Positions 11,009 to 23,024 of a stretch of DNA of 64,000 nucleotides are shown here, in pieces. Origin of the DNA: Lamellibrachia columna. Taxonomy: Eukaryota; Annelida; Polychaeta; Sabellida; Siboglinidae. A model generated the notes under the pieces. That model made no database searches. It was not told where the DNA came from and worked only from the letters and a program-made list of their open reading frames with translations. The stretch is taken from NCBI GenBank assembly GCA_963662155.1, contig OY759274.1, positions 20,761,257 to 20,825,256 of the forward strand, in the 5' to 3' direction. Numbering within the stretch: position 1 is the first letter of the stretch; each line of letters opens with the position of its first letter. Position numbers and translations under genes: made by a program.

Positions 11009-11371
11009 TCTTTGACAGCCGATTTAAGTTATTAAATCAAGTAAAAACTAGTTTTCGTTTCAAACAATTTAGTTCATGTGATTTCAAGTAACAAAACCAA
11101 TAATTTATTTTCCCGGCAATTCATTATTTCTTTTCTACGTATATAAAGATGAATACTAAATGAAAATTTCGGCCAACTTTTACTGAAATGACATTAATCC
11201 TTGTGGGTAAAATGTTGGCTTTGCTAACAGTTTTGCTAATTATTCTGCATGATGTGGCTATCGCTATGTCAGATATTTAAAAATTTTGGACGGGACCCCC
11301 AACTTTTTGTTGTCCTTTTGGGGTTTAATGGATTCCAAACCACCTATAGAATCTCATTTCTTTTATTTTAG
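11009..11371. other. Intron sequence before the signal-peptide exon
   Basis: AT-rich, no gene seen. It ends in a T-rich tract and TTTTAG acceptor at 11370-11371, matching the acceptor of locus 2 at 52291-52292. Confidence 0.5.
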
Positions 11372-11515
11372 GGTAGTCGGCCAACTTAACACATATTTCG
11401 CTACACCTTTCAGCTACACATTCGAGTTAGCCTCTCTGCCTGGTTGAATTTCTGCATCGACGTGACAATGCGGGCAATCGTCGTTCTGTTTCTGGTGTGC
11501 AGCGCGTCGTTGCAG
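11372..11515 (+). CDS. Locus 1 exon with 5' UTR and signal peptide (CDS 11468-11515)
   Basis: ATG at 11468 starts 16 codons, MRAIVVLFLVCSASLQ, a compact hydrophobic secretion signal. The donor GTAAGT follows in phase 0. The preceding about 96 bases align with the UTR part of the locus 2 exon. Confidence 0.88.
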
Positions 11516-11664
11516 GTAAGTGATCATATTGTAATTAGTTCTAGTTCTAATTAGTTTACAGTTTCAGATAGTTTAGTCACAGCGTGTGTTGCTGTACGAA
11601 ACGTTGATAGTTACCGAAGGTGTAGCTCAATGAAGCCATTGCATACGCTTAACATCTCGTTTAA

Positions 11665-11900
11665 TAGCCCACGGGGATGGTTTAGTGCACACGGGGATGG
11701 TTTAGTGCACACGGGGATGGTTTAGTTCACACGGGGATGGTTTAGTGCAAACTGGAATGGTTTAGTGCCCACGAGGATGGTTTAGTGCACACGGGGATGG
11801 TTTAGTGCCCACGGGGATGGTTTAGTGCACACGGGGATAGTTTAGTGCACACGGGATAGTTTAGTGCACACGGGAATGGTTTAGTGCCCACGGGGATGGT
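11665..11900. repeat. 20-bp minisatellite, about 11-12 copies
   Basis: Unit ACACGGGGATGGTTTAGTGC, with point variants. Locus 2 has one degenerate unit at the same intron position (near 52550). Confidence 0.93.
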
Positions 11901-11924
11901 TTGTACATTAAAACAAAAAAATTC

Positions 11925-12241
11925 CTCCGAGGGTGGGGCTATTACGAAGAAACCCATGTGGACGTTTGACGTAGATTACGCAACTCAGAGCAGTATTAGT
12001 TCGTACTTACGTTTCATTGTTAGTAGTGCTATGTGTGATTTCTAATTTTTTTCCCGAGTTATGTGATATATATCAAACATCCACATAAGTTCTTTAAAAC
12101 AGTACGAACGCTTCGTGGAACCCGCAGTTGTACTTGATCTTTGGGGCATGACGTTGTCATTGCTATTGGCATTGCCCTACCAAAACTTGAATGGGTAGTG
12201 CAAGGATTTTTCTTCCGTGCAACGGTGGGCATTTCTACTAG
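11925..12241 (+). mobile_element. Short Helitron-like repeat, copy 1
   Basis: About 310 bp related to 25900-26170, 52586-52865 and 62582-62843. The 3' end has a small GC hairpin followed closely by CTAG (12238-12241) and then T, as at Helitron 3' ends. The 5' end is not clear. No coding. Confidence 0.5.
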
Positions 12242-12366
12242 TAAAATGTAATTTAAGTAACTCTTCTGGTTTCATCAAATGGTTTCGTAACATGTCTATG
12301 CATGCAGACTTTTATATTAAACACATCTATAGGTAATCACAGCTAATGATGCCGTTTTGTTTCCAG

Positions 12367-12409
12367 ACCTGGTCGAAGGCGCCTCCTTTGGTTCGAAAGC
12401 CACAATCAG
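12367..12409 (+). CDS. Locus 1 linker exon 2
   Basis: 43 bp between TTTCCAG and GTAAGA, phase 0 to 1. It encodes TWSKAPPLVRKPQS plus one base. The locus 2 exon at 52981 is the same with one extra codon. Confidence 0.85.
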
Positions 12410-12451
12410 GTAAGATATGCTTCATATTCGGTAGTATCTGCGATAGCGTAA

Positions 12452-13285
12452 CGTTGTGCCTGGTGTCACGTCGCCTGATCTCACTTCGCCTGGTGTCACG
12501 TCGGCTGGTGTCATGTCACCTGGTGTCACATCGCCTAGTGTCACGTTGCCAAATGTTATATCGCCTGGTGTCAGGTCTCCTGGTGTCATGTCACCTGGTG
12601 TTACGTCGCCTAGTGTCACGTCGCCTGGTGTCACGTCGGCTGGTGTCACGTCGCCTGCTGTCACGTCGCCTGGTGTCACGTCGCCTGCTGTCACGTCGCC
12701 TGGTGTCACGTCGCCTGCTGTCACGTCGCCTAGTGTCACGTCGCCTGCTGTCACGTCGCCTGGTGTCACGTCGGCTGGTGTCATGTCATCTGGTGTCACA
12801 TCGCCTGGTGTCAGGTCTCCTGGTGTCTTGTCACCTGGTGTTACGTCGCCTGGGGTCACGTCGCCTGGTGTCACGACGCCTGGTGTCATGTCGGCTGGTG
12901 TCATGCACCTGGTGTAACGTCGCCTGTTGTCAGGTCGCCTGGGGTCACATCGCCTGGTGTCACGTCGCTTGGTGTCATGGCGCCTGGTGTCATGTCGGCT
13001 GGTGTCACGCGTCTAGTGTCACGTCGCCTGGTGTCGCATTGCCTGTTGTCATGTCGCCTGGTGTCACATCGCTTGGTGTCACGTCGCCTGGTGTCACGTT
13101 GCTGGGTGTCATGGCGCCTGGGGTCACGTCGCCTGGATTCACGTCGCCTGGATTCACGTCGCCTGGTGTCACGTCGCCTGGTGTCACGTTGTTGGGTGTC
13201 ATGTCGCCTGGTGGTGTCACGTCACCTGGTGTCACGTTGCCCGTCGTCATGTTGCTTGGTTTTACGTGGCCTTGTGTCTCGTCGC
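12452..13285. repeat. 15-bp minisatellite in intron 2 of locus 1, about 55 copies
   Basis: Unit GGTGTCACGTCGCCT with many variants. Since 15 is a multiple of 3, long frames on both strands are artefacts. The locus 2 intron has a shorter array of the same unit (53085-53360). Confidence 0.95.
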
Positions 13286-13288
13286 TTT

Positions 13289-15366
13289 TATGAAATTGAG
13301 AGTATCATCAATAAATTTGTTCCCTTCCAAAAACAAGGAAAACGGTGTAGAAAGAAACACTTGTCAAAAGAGGCTATTAGAAAATAGTGTTAAAACAAAC
13401 TATGTGGAGGGTTTATAGGCGTACCAGAAAGGAAGAAGACTATGCAAATTACAAAGAGGCACTTAATGCAGCTACAACTGAAATCAGACAATCTAAAAGA
13501 AGCTATGAGCAAAAACTAGCATGTAACATAAAAAATGACAGCAAGAGTTTTTATGCATATGTCAGGAGTAAACAAAACGTACAAGACAAGGTTGGACCTC
13601 TAGAAGACAGTGCTGGAAATATAATATCACAGGGGTTTTTAATGGCGGAAGACCTAAATGGTTACTTCAGTTCAGTGTTTACCAAAGAAGATATTAGTTC
13701 ATTACCAGTTGCTGATGCTAAATTTCAGGAGGCTAAATCTGACTATTTAGGTCCGTTAGTTGTAACTCCAGAATTGGTAGCTAAGAAAATAAAGGCAATG
13801 AAGGATAACAAATCACCGGGAGTGGATGGGATTCCTCCAAAATTACTAATGGAAACAGTAGAACAAATCAGTATACCACTTGCAAGAGTATTCAACTTGT
13901 CATTAAAAGAGGGAGTTGTTCCGTTTGAATGGAAAGAAGCCAACATCATACCATTATTTAAAAAGGGTTCGAGAAATAAGTCAGAGAATTACAGACCAGT
14001 GAGTTTAACGTCAGTGATTTGTAAATTATTAGAAAGGTTAATTAAAGACCATATGGTGGACTTCCTCGTTAAGCATAAATTATTAAATTCATCTCAACAT
14101 GGATTCCTTAAAGCGAGGTCATGCTTAACAAATATGTTATGTTTTTTGGAAGAAATCACTAAGTGGATAGACGTGGGATCGCCAGTAGATATTATCTACT
14201 TAGATTTTCAGAAAGCTTTTGACAAAGTGCCACATCAATGATTACTACTTAAATTAAAAGCCCATGGTATGGGGGATGGCATAATTGACTGGATAGAACA
14301 ATGGTTGACTGACAGAAGACAACGAGTTGTAGTAGATGGAGAAGTTTCAAATTGGAAATCGGTTTTGAGTGGGGTACCTCAAGGATCAGTATTAGGACCT
14401 ATATTATTCTTAATATATATATCAATGACTTGGACGACAGTATAACAAGTAACGTACTGAAATTTGTGGATGACACAAAACTGTTTAGAAAGGTTAATAC
14501 TGATGGTGATAAATAACATTTACAAAACGATCTAGACAGATTAGTGAAATGGCCTGAGAAATAGCAGATGTTGATCAATTTTGAGAAATGTAAATGCCTA
14601 CATACAGGACATGGGAACTTGAATGTAAACTATAAAATGGGAGATACTGTTCTGGGTACTACTGTAAAAGAAAAGGACTTAGGAGTTACAATAAGCGCTG
14701 ATATGAAAGTTTCAGAGCAGTGTGGTATTGCAGCTTCAAAGGGTAATGAAATTCTTGGATTGATTAGAAGAAACATAACATACAATGGAAAAAAGTTAAT
14801 TATACCTCTTTATAAAGCAATAGTTAGACCTCATTTAGAATACTGTATACAAGCATGGATACCATATCGTAAGAAGGATATAGATACGCTTGAATGCATA
14901 CAAAGGAGAGCAACTGAAATGATTCCAGAACTGAGAGACCTTAGTTATGAAGAACGCCTGAAAGAATGTGGTTTAACAACTCTAGAGACAAGGAGGTTAA
15001 GAGGAGATCAGATTGAAGTTTTTAAGATATTGAATGGGTATGAAAATATTGATAGAAATATGTTTTTCTCACTCAAGAAGGATAGCAGAACTAGAGGACA
15101 TGAGGTAAAATTAGTAAAGGATCAATGTAGATTGGACATCAGGAAGCACTCGTTCTCACAGAGGACAATAAATGAATGGAACAAACTGTCTACAGATTGT
15201 GTAACTGCTAGCAGCGTGAATATGTTTAAAAACAAGGTTGACACATATATCAGGAGGGCGGGTTATAAGTAGGTGAACATTGTTGGACTCTCGATAAGCC
15301 AATGGCTTCCTTGTCCACTTGCCATCTGGGCCTTTGGCTTGGATGGCAAATCTTGTTAAATCTTGG
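13289..15366 (+). mobile_element. CR1-like LINE copy 1, 5'-truncated and mutated
   Basis: Starts abruptly within the 15-bp minisatellite at sequence matching 19466 of the better copy, and ends with one CTTGTTAAAT tail unit. It covers the end of the endonuclease-RT linker, the RT and the C-terminus. Damage includes a stop at 14239 in the conserved DKVPHQ region, frame breaks near 14420, further stops, and FVDD in place of FADD at the RT catalytic site. At the point where copy 2 has lost a base (about 19905), this copy keeps it. Confidence 0.93.
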
Positions 15367-15818
15367 TGTCATACCCCCGGGCATCATGTCGTGACCCCTG
15401 TGAATATAGATAAACCTTTCTGTAGATACCACCACACGCGATATAACTCAGTCAGGAACATATTCATGAATGTTTGATATGCTGGTTGACTGCGTCTTCT
15501 GCTTCTTTTATCATCTTGCGCCGAACGCGTCGCACAGGGCGGAAACAATCGCACGTCACCTTCCAGTGCCATGAGTTGCAGCGGCCATTCTGCCTATTGT
15601 TTTCATATTTCCATTCCCCTCTCTTAAAAAGGTTCCTTTCAAATGTTCTTCCTTTTTCTTTGCCCAGGTAAATCCCATATAAGGGCTACTTTTGGTAATC
15701 GTTCTGGTGGCATTCTCAGCGGATGGCAGCATGCATTAATGGAAGCTTAATCGCGTAGTTCACATACATAGACGTGCTTTCAATGTCATACTGATAACCA
15801 CGTTGTATTTCACCACAG
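15367..15818. other. Intron sequence before exon 3 of locus 1
   Basis: Aligns with 53360-53764 of locus 2 without a shared reading frame. It contains a pyrimidine-rich tract ending CCCAG|GTAAAT at 15668-15674, which looks like joined splice sites but is not kept in locus 2. Confidence 0.5.
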
Positions 15819-15890
15819 TGGGCCCTCAGACCGGGATGAAGAGTCAATCTTCGGGGTAGTGGACTTCGTCACGCTCCAGGCCACCTTCAG
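15819..15890 (+). CDS. Locus 1 linker exon 3, with an in-frame TAG
   Basis: 72 bp between CCACAG and GTAAAT, phase 1 to 1. Read in phase it gives VGPQTGMKSQSSG and then TAG at 15857-15859. The locus 2 exon (75 bp) is open. The exon is symmetric, so skipping it would keep the frame. Confidence 0.75.
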
Positions 15891-16398
15891 GTAAATATAC
15901 GTCAATTCACCAGCAGACATGTTTATTCGAACATTTGTTCCAGATTAATTGAACATTAGTACACGAATACGAACTGCCTAATTGTCCCTACCCTACTGAC
16001 TAGACCAAAGCACGGAGGGCAATTGTGACTTAGACAAGTAACACAGACTGTAATCGCCAGAAAGTGGAACCAGTTCCAGTTTCCTCGTTTAGGAGCCTCG
16101 AGTCCTGTCATTGTGTCACTGTCATTGTGTCACTGTCATTGTGTCACTGCGCAATGTGTTGTCACATATACGGACGCTGTTGGATTTAATGGATATCATA
16201 TAATACAAGTAAACCATTTATATTGTAACAAAGTGTTTTGTGACTTTCATGCTCCATTTTAAGCACAAACATTGACTTGCACTAATCTTTAATCATTCAA
16301 AACGTACAGTTCGGTGATGCGTGAAACATTGTCAAGATCGCATAGTGTGGGCTTGCATGTACACGCAACAATTTTGAAAATTTAAATTTATTTATTCA

Positions 16399-16560
16399 GC
16401 TAAGAACAACGATTACTACAACAATCAATCATAATAACAATAATATCAATGACAATATTAATATTAATGATAATAGTAATATTAGTGACAATAGTAATAT
16501 TAATGACAATAGTAATATTAATGACAACAATAGTGACTTTGACATTACTGCACAATACAG
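16399..16560. repeat. AT-rich AATAGTAATATTAATGAC repeat before the CUB1 A exon
   Basis: Imperfect short tandem repeats run up to the acceptor TACAG. The same kind of repeat precedes the locus 2 exon (54410-54530). Confidence 0.8.
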
Positions 16561-16685
16561 GAACATGCAGCAGTCCGCATCTGTTGAGCGCAACAGGACG
16601 GGGCAGTCTGGGGTTTGGCACCGTAGGTTCCACGTACCAAAACAACGAAAACTGCTGGTGGAAGATTCAAGCTCCTACCGGAAAG
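16561..16685 (+). CDS. Locus 1 CUB1 A exon
   Basis: 125 bp, phase 1 to 0, acceptor TACAG, donor GTGAGA. Encodes the first half of CUB1 with Cys1 in GTCSS and Cys2 in NENCWWKIQ. Confidence 0.85.
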
Positions 16686-16699
16686 GTGAGAAGTAATGT

Positions 16700-17088
<389 letters not shown>

Positions 17089-17173
17089 GATGTGCTTGCT
17101 GGCGTGCGTTTCTGCATTCTAATTTACAATGTAATACTTCCAGTTTGTGACGATTAGCCCCGTCTGTTTATAG

Positions 17174-17399
17174 CGAGTTAGACTGCATTTCGACAGTTTC
17201 TATCTCGAGTCGCACTCTTCCTGTCGGTACGACTCCGTCAAGATCTACGACGGAACAAGTGCAAGCGCCCGCATGTTAGGAGTATACTGCGGCAGTAACT
17301 TACCGGCGGACGTCGTGTCCACGGGGAACTCTCTGTACGTGAAGTTCAGGTCCGATTCCTCGGTCACAAAACCCGGCTTCATGATTCGGTATTCTGTAG
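17174..17399 (+). CDS. Locus 1 CUB1 B exon
   Basis: 226 bp, phase 0 to 1, acceptor TTATAG, donor GTGAGA. Encodes the second half of CUB1 with HSSCRYDSVKIYDG, YCGS and the FRSDSSVTKPGF motif. Open. Confidence 0.9.
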
Positions 17400-17568
17400 G
17401 TGAGAAAACATGTTAACATATCTTGAGACTCACTTGTTTAATCTCTAAAATAGTGCAAAACAGTTAACGGCAGATATAAAGTTATATAAAAATGTCATAT
17501 GTAGACACATTACTGTAAGCCTTCTGGGGGCAATTCAATATTGGCTTAATGACTAAGCAATATATATG

Positions 17569-17668
<100 letters not shown>

Positions 17669-17692
17669 AGTTTTACGTTTTGTTCCACGTAG

Positions 17693-17808
17693 CGTCCTGT
17701 GACAAGCTGAAGGTGTTGACTGGGTCAGTGGGTGGCTTTGGCACGGTGGGATCACCTTATGGAAACTTCGAGAGTTGTTCGTGGAAGATCCAAACATCAT
17801 CAGGCCAG
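17693..17808 (+). CDS. Locus 1 CUB2 A exon
   Basis: 116 bp, phase 1 to 0, acceptor CGTAG, donor GTAGGA. Encodes [20 protein letters not shown] and ends in ESCSWKIQTSSGQ. Confidence 0.88.
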
Positions 17809-18029
17809 GTAGGATAATTACTATCTGTATTTTGTATTGCGTCGAAGACAATATATAAATTTACGGTTTCTAATTGTTGCACCGGCCCAGCTGTTAACCC
17901 GTTTCACTTCTCCCTGTCGACAGCCTTCCCACTTTACGCAGTCTTCCAACCTAAGTTGCCGTCTTCCCTTATCCCATGGCCTTGTTATTTCCAATGGCCT
18001 TGTTATTTCATCGTGTATGTTTTCAATAG

Positions 18030-18570
18030 GGTGTTTGTGGGGGATTCGATAGTTAGGAAGACCGACAGAGTCTTAAACAAGGGAGATGATGTGGTGGTCT
18101 GCTTGCCTGGAGCCAAAATAGAGGCGATAACTGAGAGGGTAAAAAACATCGTAGGCTCGGGTAAGGGTGGATCTGTTTTAGTACACGTAGGGACAAATAA
18201 CGTAGAGAGGGAGGGTACAACTGCCATAGTTAGGAAATATAGGCAGTTGGTCAGAACACTAAAACAGACGCGGGTTGAGCAGGTAATACTGTCAGGGATT
18301 TTACCTGTAATGGGCAGGAGGGGTCACAAATATCGAAATTGTCGGGGGATGGCAATTAACATGTTAGTCCAGAAGTTATGTAGGGAAGAGGAAGTTGGAT
18401 TTGTGGATTTATGGGGAAGTTTTGTTGGGAGGGCTGATATGTACATGAAGGATGGGCTTCATTTAAGTGGAAAGGGGGCGGCAGTATTCGCGGACAAACT
18501 TTCAGCAGCAGTAGATAGTGACTTGGGTACAATGACAAATATTTTTGGAAGTAAACATTCTTTAAACTAG
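18030..18570 (+). pseudogene. CR1 ORF1 fragment with SGNH esterase-like domain
   Basis: The frame encodes GDSIVRKTD (nucleophile Ser block), VHVGTNN (Gly/Asn blocks) and DGLHLSGKG (Asp/His block). These are the marks of SGNH/GDSL hydrolases, which are known in ORF1 of CR1-like LINEs. The frame stops at 18568-18570. The N-terminal part, including any PHD finger, is missing because the insertion is 5'-truncated, and upstream codons are host intron. Confidence 0.85.
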
Positions 18571-18572
18571 AA

Positions 18573-19925
18573 GTGCAGGGGGGTTACCTAGAGGTGTCTC
18601 AAGCAGAACAAGAGGCCACTAGCACAGATAAACCAATATCAAATCATCCGAAAAACATCTCTGAAAAAGGTTATAGATGCGTATGTTTAAATGCAAGGAG
18701 CATAGTAAATAAGATAAACGAATTAAACATTATGGTAGAAGATATTGACCCTCACATAATTGGTATAACTGAATCATGGGCCAACATAGATATAACAGAT
18801 GCTGAATTAGGACTGACAGGATATGTAATGTTTAGGAAAGATCGAGTAGGAAGAAGGGGCGGGGGAGTTATTTTATATGTTAAAGAATCTATTCAGGCTT
18901 ATGAAATAAAACTAGAAAGGGAAGCAGATTGCGATGAAGCTGTTTGGTGCAAAATTGTTTCAGGTAATTCAAAATTAACTATTGGATTAGTTTACCGAAG
19001 TCCAAACATAAACGAAGAGGACAACACAAAAATAAAAAACGCTATAAAGGAAGTTAGTAAAGGGGAATGTATCATAATGGGAGATTTTAACCATGGACAC
19101 ATACAATGGAATTCTCTAGAGAGCACAGGGATTGAGGACCAACAATTTCTATTTTTAATCCAGGATAGCTTTCTTACTCAGCACGTACTAGAACCAACCA
19201 GGGGAGAAAATGTATTAGATATAGTTTTGTCATCACAAAAAGAATTAGTGGACAATGTAAAAATATTTGAACCATTGGGTAATAGTGACCATAATCAAAT
19301 ACATTTTGACATCAATGTAAAATCAGAAAGTAAAAATAAGAAAACGTACAAGAGAAACTTCCACAAAGGTAACTACAAAGATATGAGAAAATACTTAGCA
19401 AAGCTAGATTGGAATAACATGCTGATGAATAAGACCGCAATTGAATGTTGGAATATTCTAAAATATGAAATTGAGAGTATCATCGATAAATTTGTTCCCT
19501 TCCAAAAACAAGGAAAACGGTGTAGAAAGAAACACTTGTCAAAAGAGGCTATTAGAAAAATAATGCTAAAACAAACTATGTGGAGGGTTTATAGGCGTAC
19601 CAGAAAGGACGAAGACTATGCAAAATACAAAGAGGCACTTAATGCAGCTACAACTGAAATCAGACAATCTAAAAGAAGCTATGAGCAAAAACTAGCATGT
19701 AACATAAAAAATGACAGCAAGAGTTTTTATGCATATGTCAGGAGTAAACAAAACGTACAAGACAAGGTTGGACCTCTAGAAGACAGTGCTGGAAATATAA
19801 TATCACAGGGGTTTTTAATGGCGGAAGACCTAAATGGTTACTTCAGTTCAGTGTTTACCAAAGAAGATATTAGTTCATTACCAGTTGCTGATGCTAAATT
19901 TCAGGGGCTAAATCTGACTATTTAG
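18573..19925 (+). pseudogene. CR1 ORF2 5' part: AP endonuclease and start of RT linker
   Basis: 450 codons. The apurinic-like endonuclease shows LNARSIVNK, ITESW, GDFNHGHIQW and GNSDHNQIHFD, which match the N, E, D and SDH blocks of LINE endonucleases. The frame ends early because a base is missing near 19905 compared with copy 1 at the same place. Only two bases separate it from the ORF1 stop. Confidence 0.9.
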
Positions 19926-19948
19926 GTCCGTTAGTTGTAACTCCAGAA

Positions 19949-21445
19949 TTGGTAGCTAAGAAAATAAAGGCAATGAAAGATAACAAATCACCGGGAGTGG
20001 ATGGGATTCCCCCAAAATTACTAATGGAAACAGTAGAACAAATCAGTATACCACTTGCAAGAGTATTCAACTTGTCATTAAAAGAGGGAGTTGTTCCGTT
20101 TGAATGGAAAGAAGCAAACATCATACCATTATTTAAAAAGGGTTCGAGAAATAAGTCAGAGAATTACAGACCAGTGAGTTTAACGTCAGTGATTTGTAAA
20201 TTATTAGAAAGGTTAATTAAAGACCATATGGTGGAATTCCTCGTTAAGCATAAATTATTAAATTCATCTCAACATGGATTCCTTAAAGCGAGGTCATGCT
20301 TAACAAATATGTTATGTTTTTTGGAAGAAATCACTAAGTGGATAGACGTGGGATCGCCAGTAGATATTATCTACTTAGATTTTCAGAAAGCTTTTGACAA
20401 AGTGCCACATCAAAGATTACTACTTAAATTAAAAGCCCATGGTATCGGGGACAGCATAACTGACTGGATAGAACAATGGCTGACTGACAGAAGACAACGA
20501 GTTGTAGTAGATGGAGAAGTTTCAAATTGGAAATCGGTTTTGAGTGGGGTACCTCAAGGATCAGTATTAGGACCTATATTATTCTTAATTTATATCAATG
20601 ACTTGGACGACAGTATAACAAGTAACGTACTGAAATTTGCGGATGACACAAAACTGTTTAGAAAGGTTAATACTGATGGTGATAAACAACATTTACAAAA
20701 CGATCTAGACAGATTAGTGAAATGGTCTGAGAAATGGCAGATGTTGTTCAATTTTGGGAAATGTAAATGCCTACATACAGGACATAGGAACTTGAATGTA
20801 AACTATAAAATGGGAGATACTGTTCTGGGTACTACTGTAAAAGAAAAGGACTTAGGAGTTACAATAAGCGCTGATATGAAAGTTTCAGAGCAGTGTGGTA
20901 TTGCAGCTTCAAAGGGTAATCAAATTCTTGGATTGATTAGAAGAAACATAACATACAAGGGAAAAAAGTTAATTATACCTCTTTATAAAGCAATAGTTAG
21001 ACCTCATTTAGAATACTGTATACAAGCATGGAGACCATATCGTAAGAAAGATATAGATACGCTTGAACGCATACAAAGGAGAGCAACTAAAATGATTCCA
21101 GAACTGAGAGACCTTAGTTATGAAGAACGCCTGAAAGAATGTGGTTTAACAACTCTAGAGACAAGGAGGTTAAGAGGAGATCAGATTGAAGTTTTTAAGA
21201 TATTGAATGGGTATGAAAATATTGATAGAAATATGTTTTTCTCACTCAAGAAGGATAGCAGAACTAGAGGACATGAGGTAAAATTAGTAAAGGATCAATG
21301 TAGATTGGACATCAGGAAGCACTCGTTCTCACAGAGGACAATAAATGAATGGAACAAATTGTCTACAGATTGTGTAACTGCTAGCAGCGTGAATATGTTT
21401 AAAAACAAGGTTGACACATATCTCAGGAGGGCGGGTTATAAGTAG
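19949..21445 (+). pseudogene. CR1 ORF2 3' part: reverse transcriptase
   Basis: 498 codons in the frame following the 1-base loss. RT blocks are YRPVSLTSVICKLLE, DIIYLDFQKAFDKVPHQ, GVPQGSVLGPILFLIYINDL and FADDTKL. A long C-terminal region common to CR1-like elements follows. Uninterrupted, with intact catalytic Asp residues. Confidence 0.92.
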
Positions 21446-21573
21446 ATGAACATTGTTGGACTCTCGATAAGCCAATGGCTTCCTTGTCCACTTGCCATCT
21501 GGGCCTTTGGCTTGGATGGCAAATCTTGTTAAATCTTGTTAAATAGTACAGTCCACACCATCCAGCTTCTTGC

Positions 21574-21596
21574 TATTCTTCCAGGTAAGTTGAACT
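21574..21596 (+). promoter_or_regulatory. Joined acceptor/donor (recursive splice-like) site
   Basis: A pyrimidine tract leads to TTCTTCCAG|GTAAGT, with the junction between 21584 and 21585. The same arrangement is kept in the matching intron of locus 2 (56352|56353). It could be a zero-length exon used to splice the intron in steps, or a coincidence inside a repeat. Confidence 0.4.
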
Positions 21597-21613
21597 CCTG
21601 TTGTCAAATAAAG

Positions 21614-21883
21614 TGGACTCCGCTTAACAGAATCAAGGATAACAGAATCTATCGTTTGGTAGAACGACTGGGACGGAATCACTCCATATTCCTGCTTTGT
21701 TAAAATGCGCCAAATCACATCCGCCGCTTAGTAGAATCAAGTACCGATACGCGCCAAATAACAGGTTGTTCTGGAAAACATCAATCTGGGTCCAGTTTCT
21801 TTTCGGAAATTCGTTTAAGAGAATCAACCGTTTAACAGAATTAAATTGCGGTGTCCCGAAGTGATTCTGGGAGGCGGAGTCCA
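21614..21883. mobile_element. Small inverted-repeat element (MITE-like)
   Basis: About 270 bp with inverted ends TGGACTCCGC / GCGGAGTCCA and internal repeats of TTAACAGAATC. A degraded form is in the same intron of locus 2 (56390-56640), so insertion predates the duplication of the loci. Superfamily is uncertain. Confidence 0.5.
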
Positions 21884-21984
21884 TAATACCAACTTGCCGT
21901 GAATACTGTTGTTCAAGTCAATACCAACTTGCCGTGAATACTGTTGTTCAAGCCAATGCCATGAAATACTATGTATGTTCACAG

Positions 21985-22213
21985 CGCGTCAGGCTGAACT
22001 TTGAGAGATTCGACCTCGAGTATGGATCTAGGAGTTGTCCATACGACAAAGTCAAGATCTACGACGGAAGCAGCGCCAATGCCCCATTGAATGGGATGTA
22101 CTGTGGCACTCATTCACCTGCCGACATTGTTTCCAGGGGGAACACAATGTTCGTAAATTTCACGTCTGACCATTCGGTCACATAATCCGGCTTTAGGATT
22201 CACTACTCCGTAG
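21985..22213 (+). CDS. Locus 1 CUB2 B exon, with an in-frame TAA
   Basis: 229 bp, phase 0 to 1, acceptor TCACAG, donor GTGAGA. It encodes RSCPYDKVKIYDGSSANAP and the YCG motif, then meets TAA at 22183-22185 where locus 2 has GAA. A 36-bp direct repeat lies just upstream (about 21890-21955). Confidence 0.85.
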
Positions 22214-22331
22214 GTGAGACAAGTTTTCGAATTTAACATATATACTGGCCAGTCAGTAATGCCAATGTATTTGTATTTTGTTATTATGCGCATACTGTAG
22301 TTATCACAATTGAGTGTGTGTATAAATATAA

Positions 22332-22337
<6 letters not shown>

Positions 22338-22388
<51 letters not shown>

Positions 22389-22425
22389 TTTGTGTGCGTG
22401 TGTGTGTGCGTGTGTGTGTGTAGAT
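22338..22425. repeat. (GT)n microsatellite before the CUB3 A exon
   Basis: GT units with a few TT and GC variants. Confidence 0.95.
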
Positions 22426-22469
22426 ATACACTGACAGTTTACTAATATTGTTGTTTTTGTTTACCACAG

Positions 22470-22585
22470 TGTCATGCAGCAGGCTGACAGTGTTGACCGC
22501 ATCACAGGGTGTGTTCGGCACGGCCGGATTATCGTATGGAAACAATGAGAGTTGTTCGTGGAAGATCCAAGTGCCATCAGGCCAG
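22470..22585 (+). CDS. Locus 1 CUB3 A exon
   Basis: 116 bp, phase 1 to 0, acceptor CCACAG, donor GTGGGA. Encodes [20 protein letters not shown] and ends in ESCSWKIQVPSGQ. Confidence 0.9.
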
Positions 22586-22625
22586 GTGGGACATGCACGC
22601 ACGAACGCACAAACACAAAAGCACT

Positions 22626-22768
<143 letters not shown>

Positions 22769-22798
22769 CCTATAATGCCCGAACCTGTCTGGTTACAG

Positions 22799-23024
22799 AG
22801 GATGAGGCTGCACTTCAGTAAGTTTGATCTCGAGTCTGAAAGCAGCTGCACCTACGACAGAGTGAAGATCTACGACGGAAGTAGTGCCAGTGCTCAGTTG
22901 AAAGGGTCATACTGTAGTAGTAACACACCAGGGGACGTCGTGTCTTCCGGGTCTACCATGTTCGTGTCCTTCACGTCTGACTACTCCGTTACAAAATCAG
23001 GCTTCGAGATACGATACAGTTTAG
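22799..23024 (+). CDS. Locus 1 CUB3 B exon
   Basis: 226 bp, phase 0 to 1, acceptor TTACAG, donor GTGGGT. Encodes ESSCTYDRVKIYDGSSASAQ, YCSS (Gly replaced by Ser after the Cys) and FTSDYSVTKSGF. Open. Confidence 0.9.

Larger units (their letters stand above)
18030..21544 (+). mobile_element. CR1-like LINE copy 2, nearly full ORF2
   Basis: About 3.5 kb inserted in the CUB2 intron. Locus 2 has the empty site (near 56312). AATAG borders both ends (18025-18029 and 21542-21546), so the target duplication is about 5 bp. The 3' end carries two CTTGTTAAAT units, a short tandem tail in place of poly(A), as in CR1 elements. It is 5'-truncated inside ORF1. Contents: an ORF1 fragment with an esterase domain, then ORF2 with endonuclease and reverse transcriptase, broken once by a 1-base loss. 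Confidence 0.93.

Noticed and set aside
12346..13293. 315-codon plus frame and 160-codon minus frame rich in Val, Ser, Arg or Thr, Pro, Asp
   Set aside because: They translate the 15-bp minisatellite in intron 2. Only the first few codons overlap a true exon (12367-12409).
15640..15680. A second joined acceptor/donor site, CTTTGCCCAG|GTAAAT, in intron 2 of locus 1
   Set aside because: The locus 2 equivalent keeps the acceptor but has TTGACT instead of a donor, so the pairing is not conserved.
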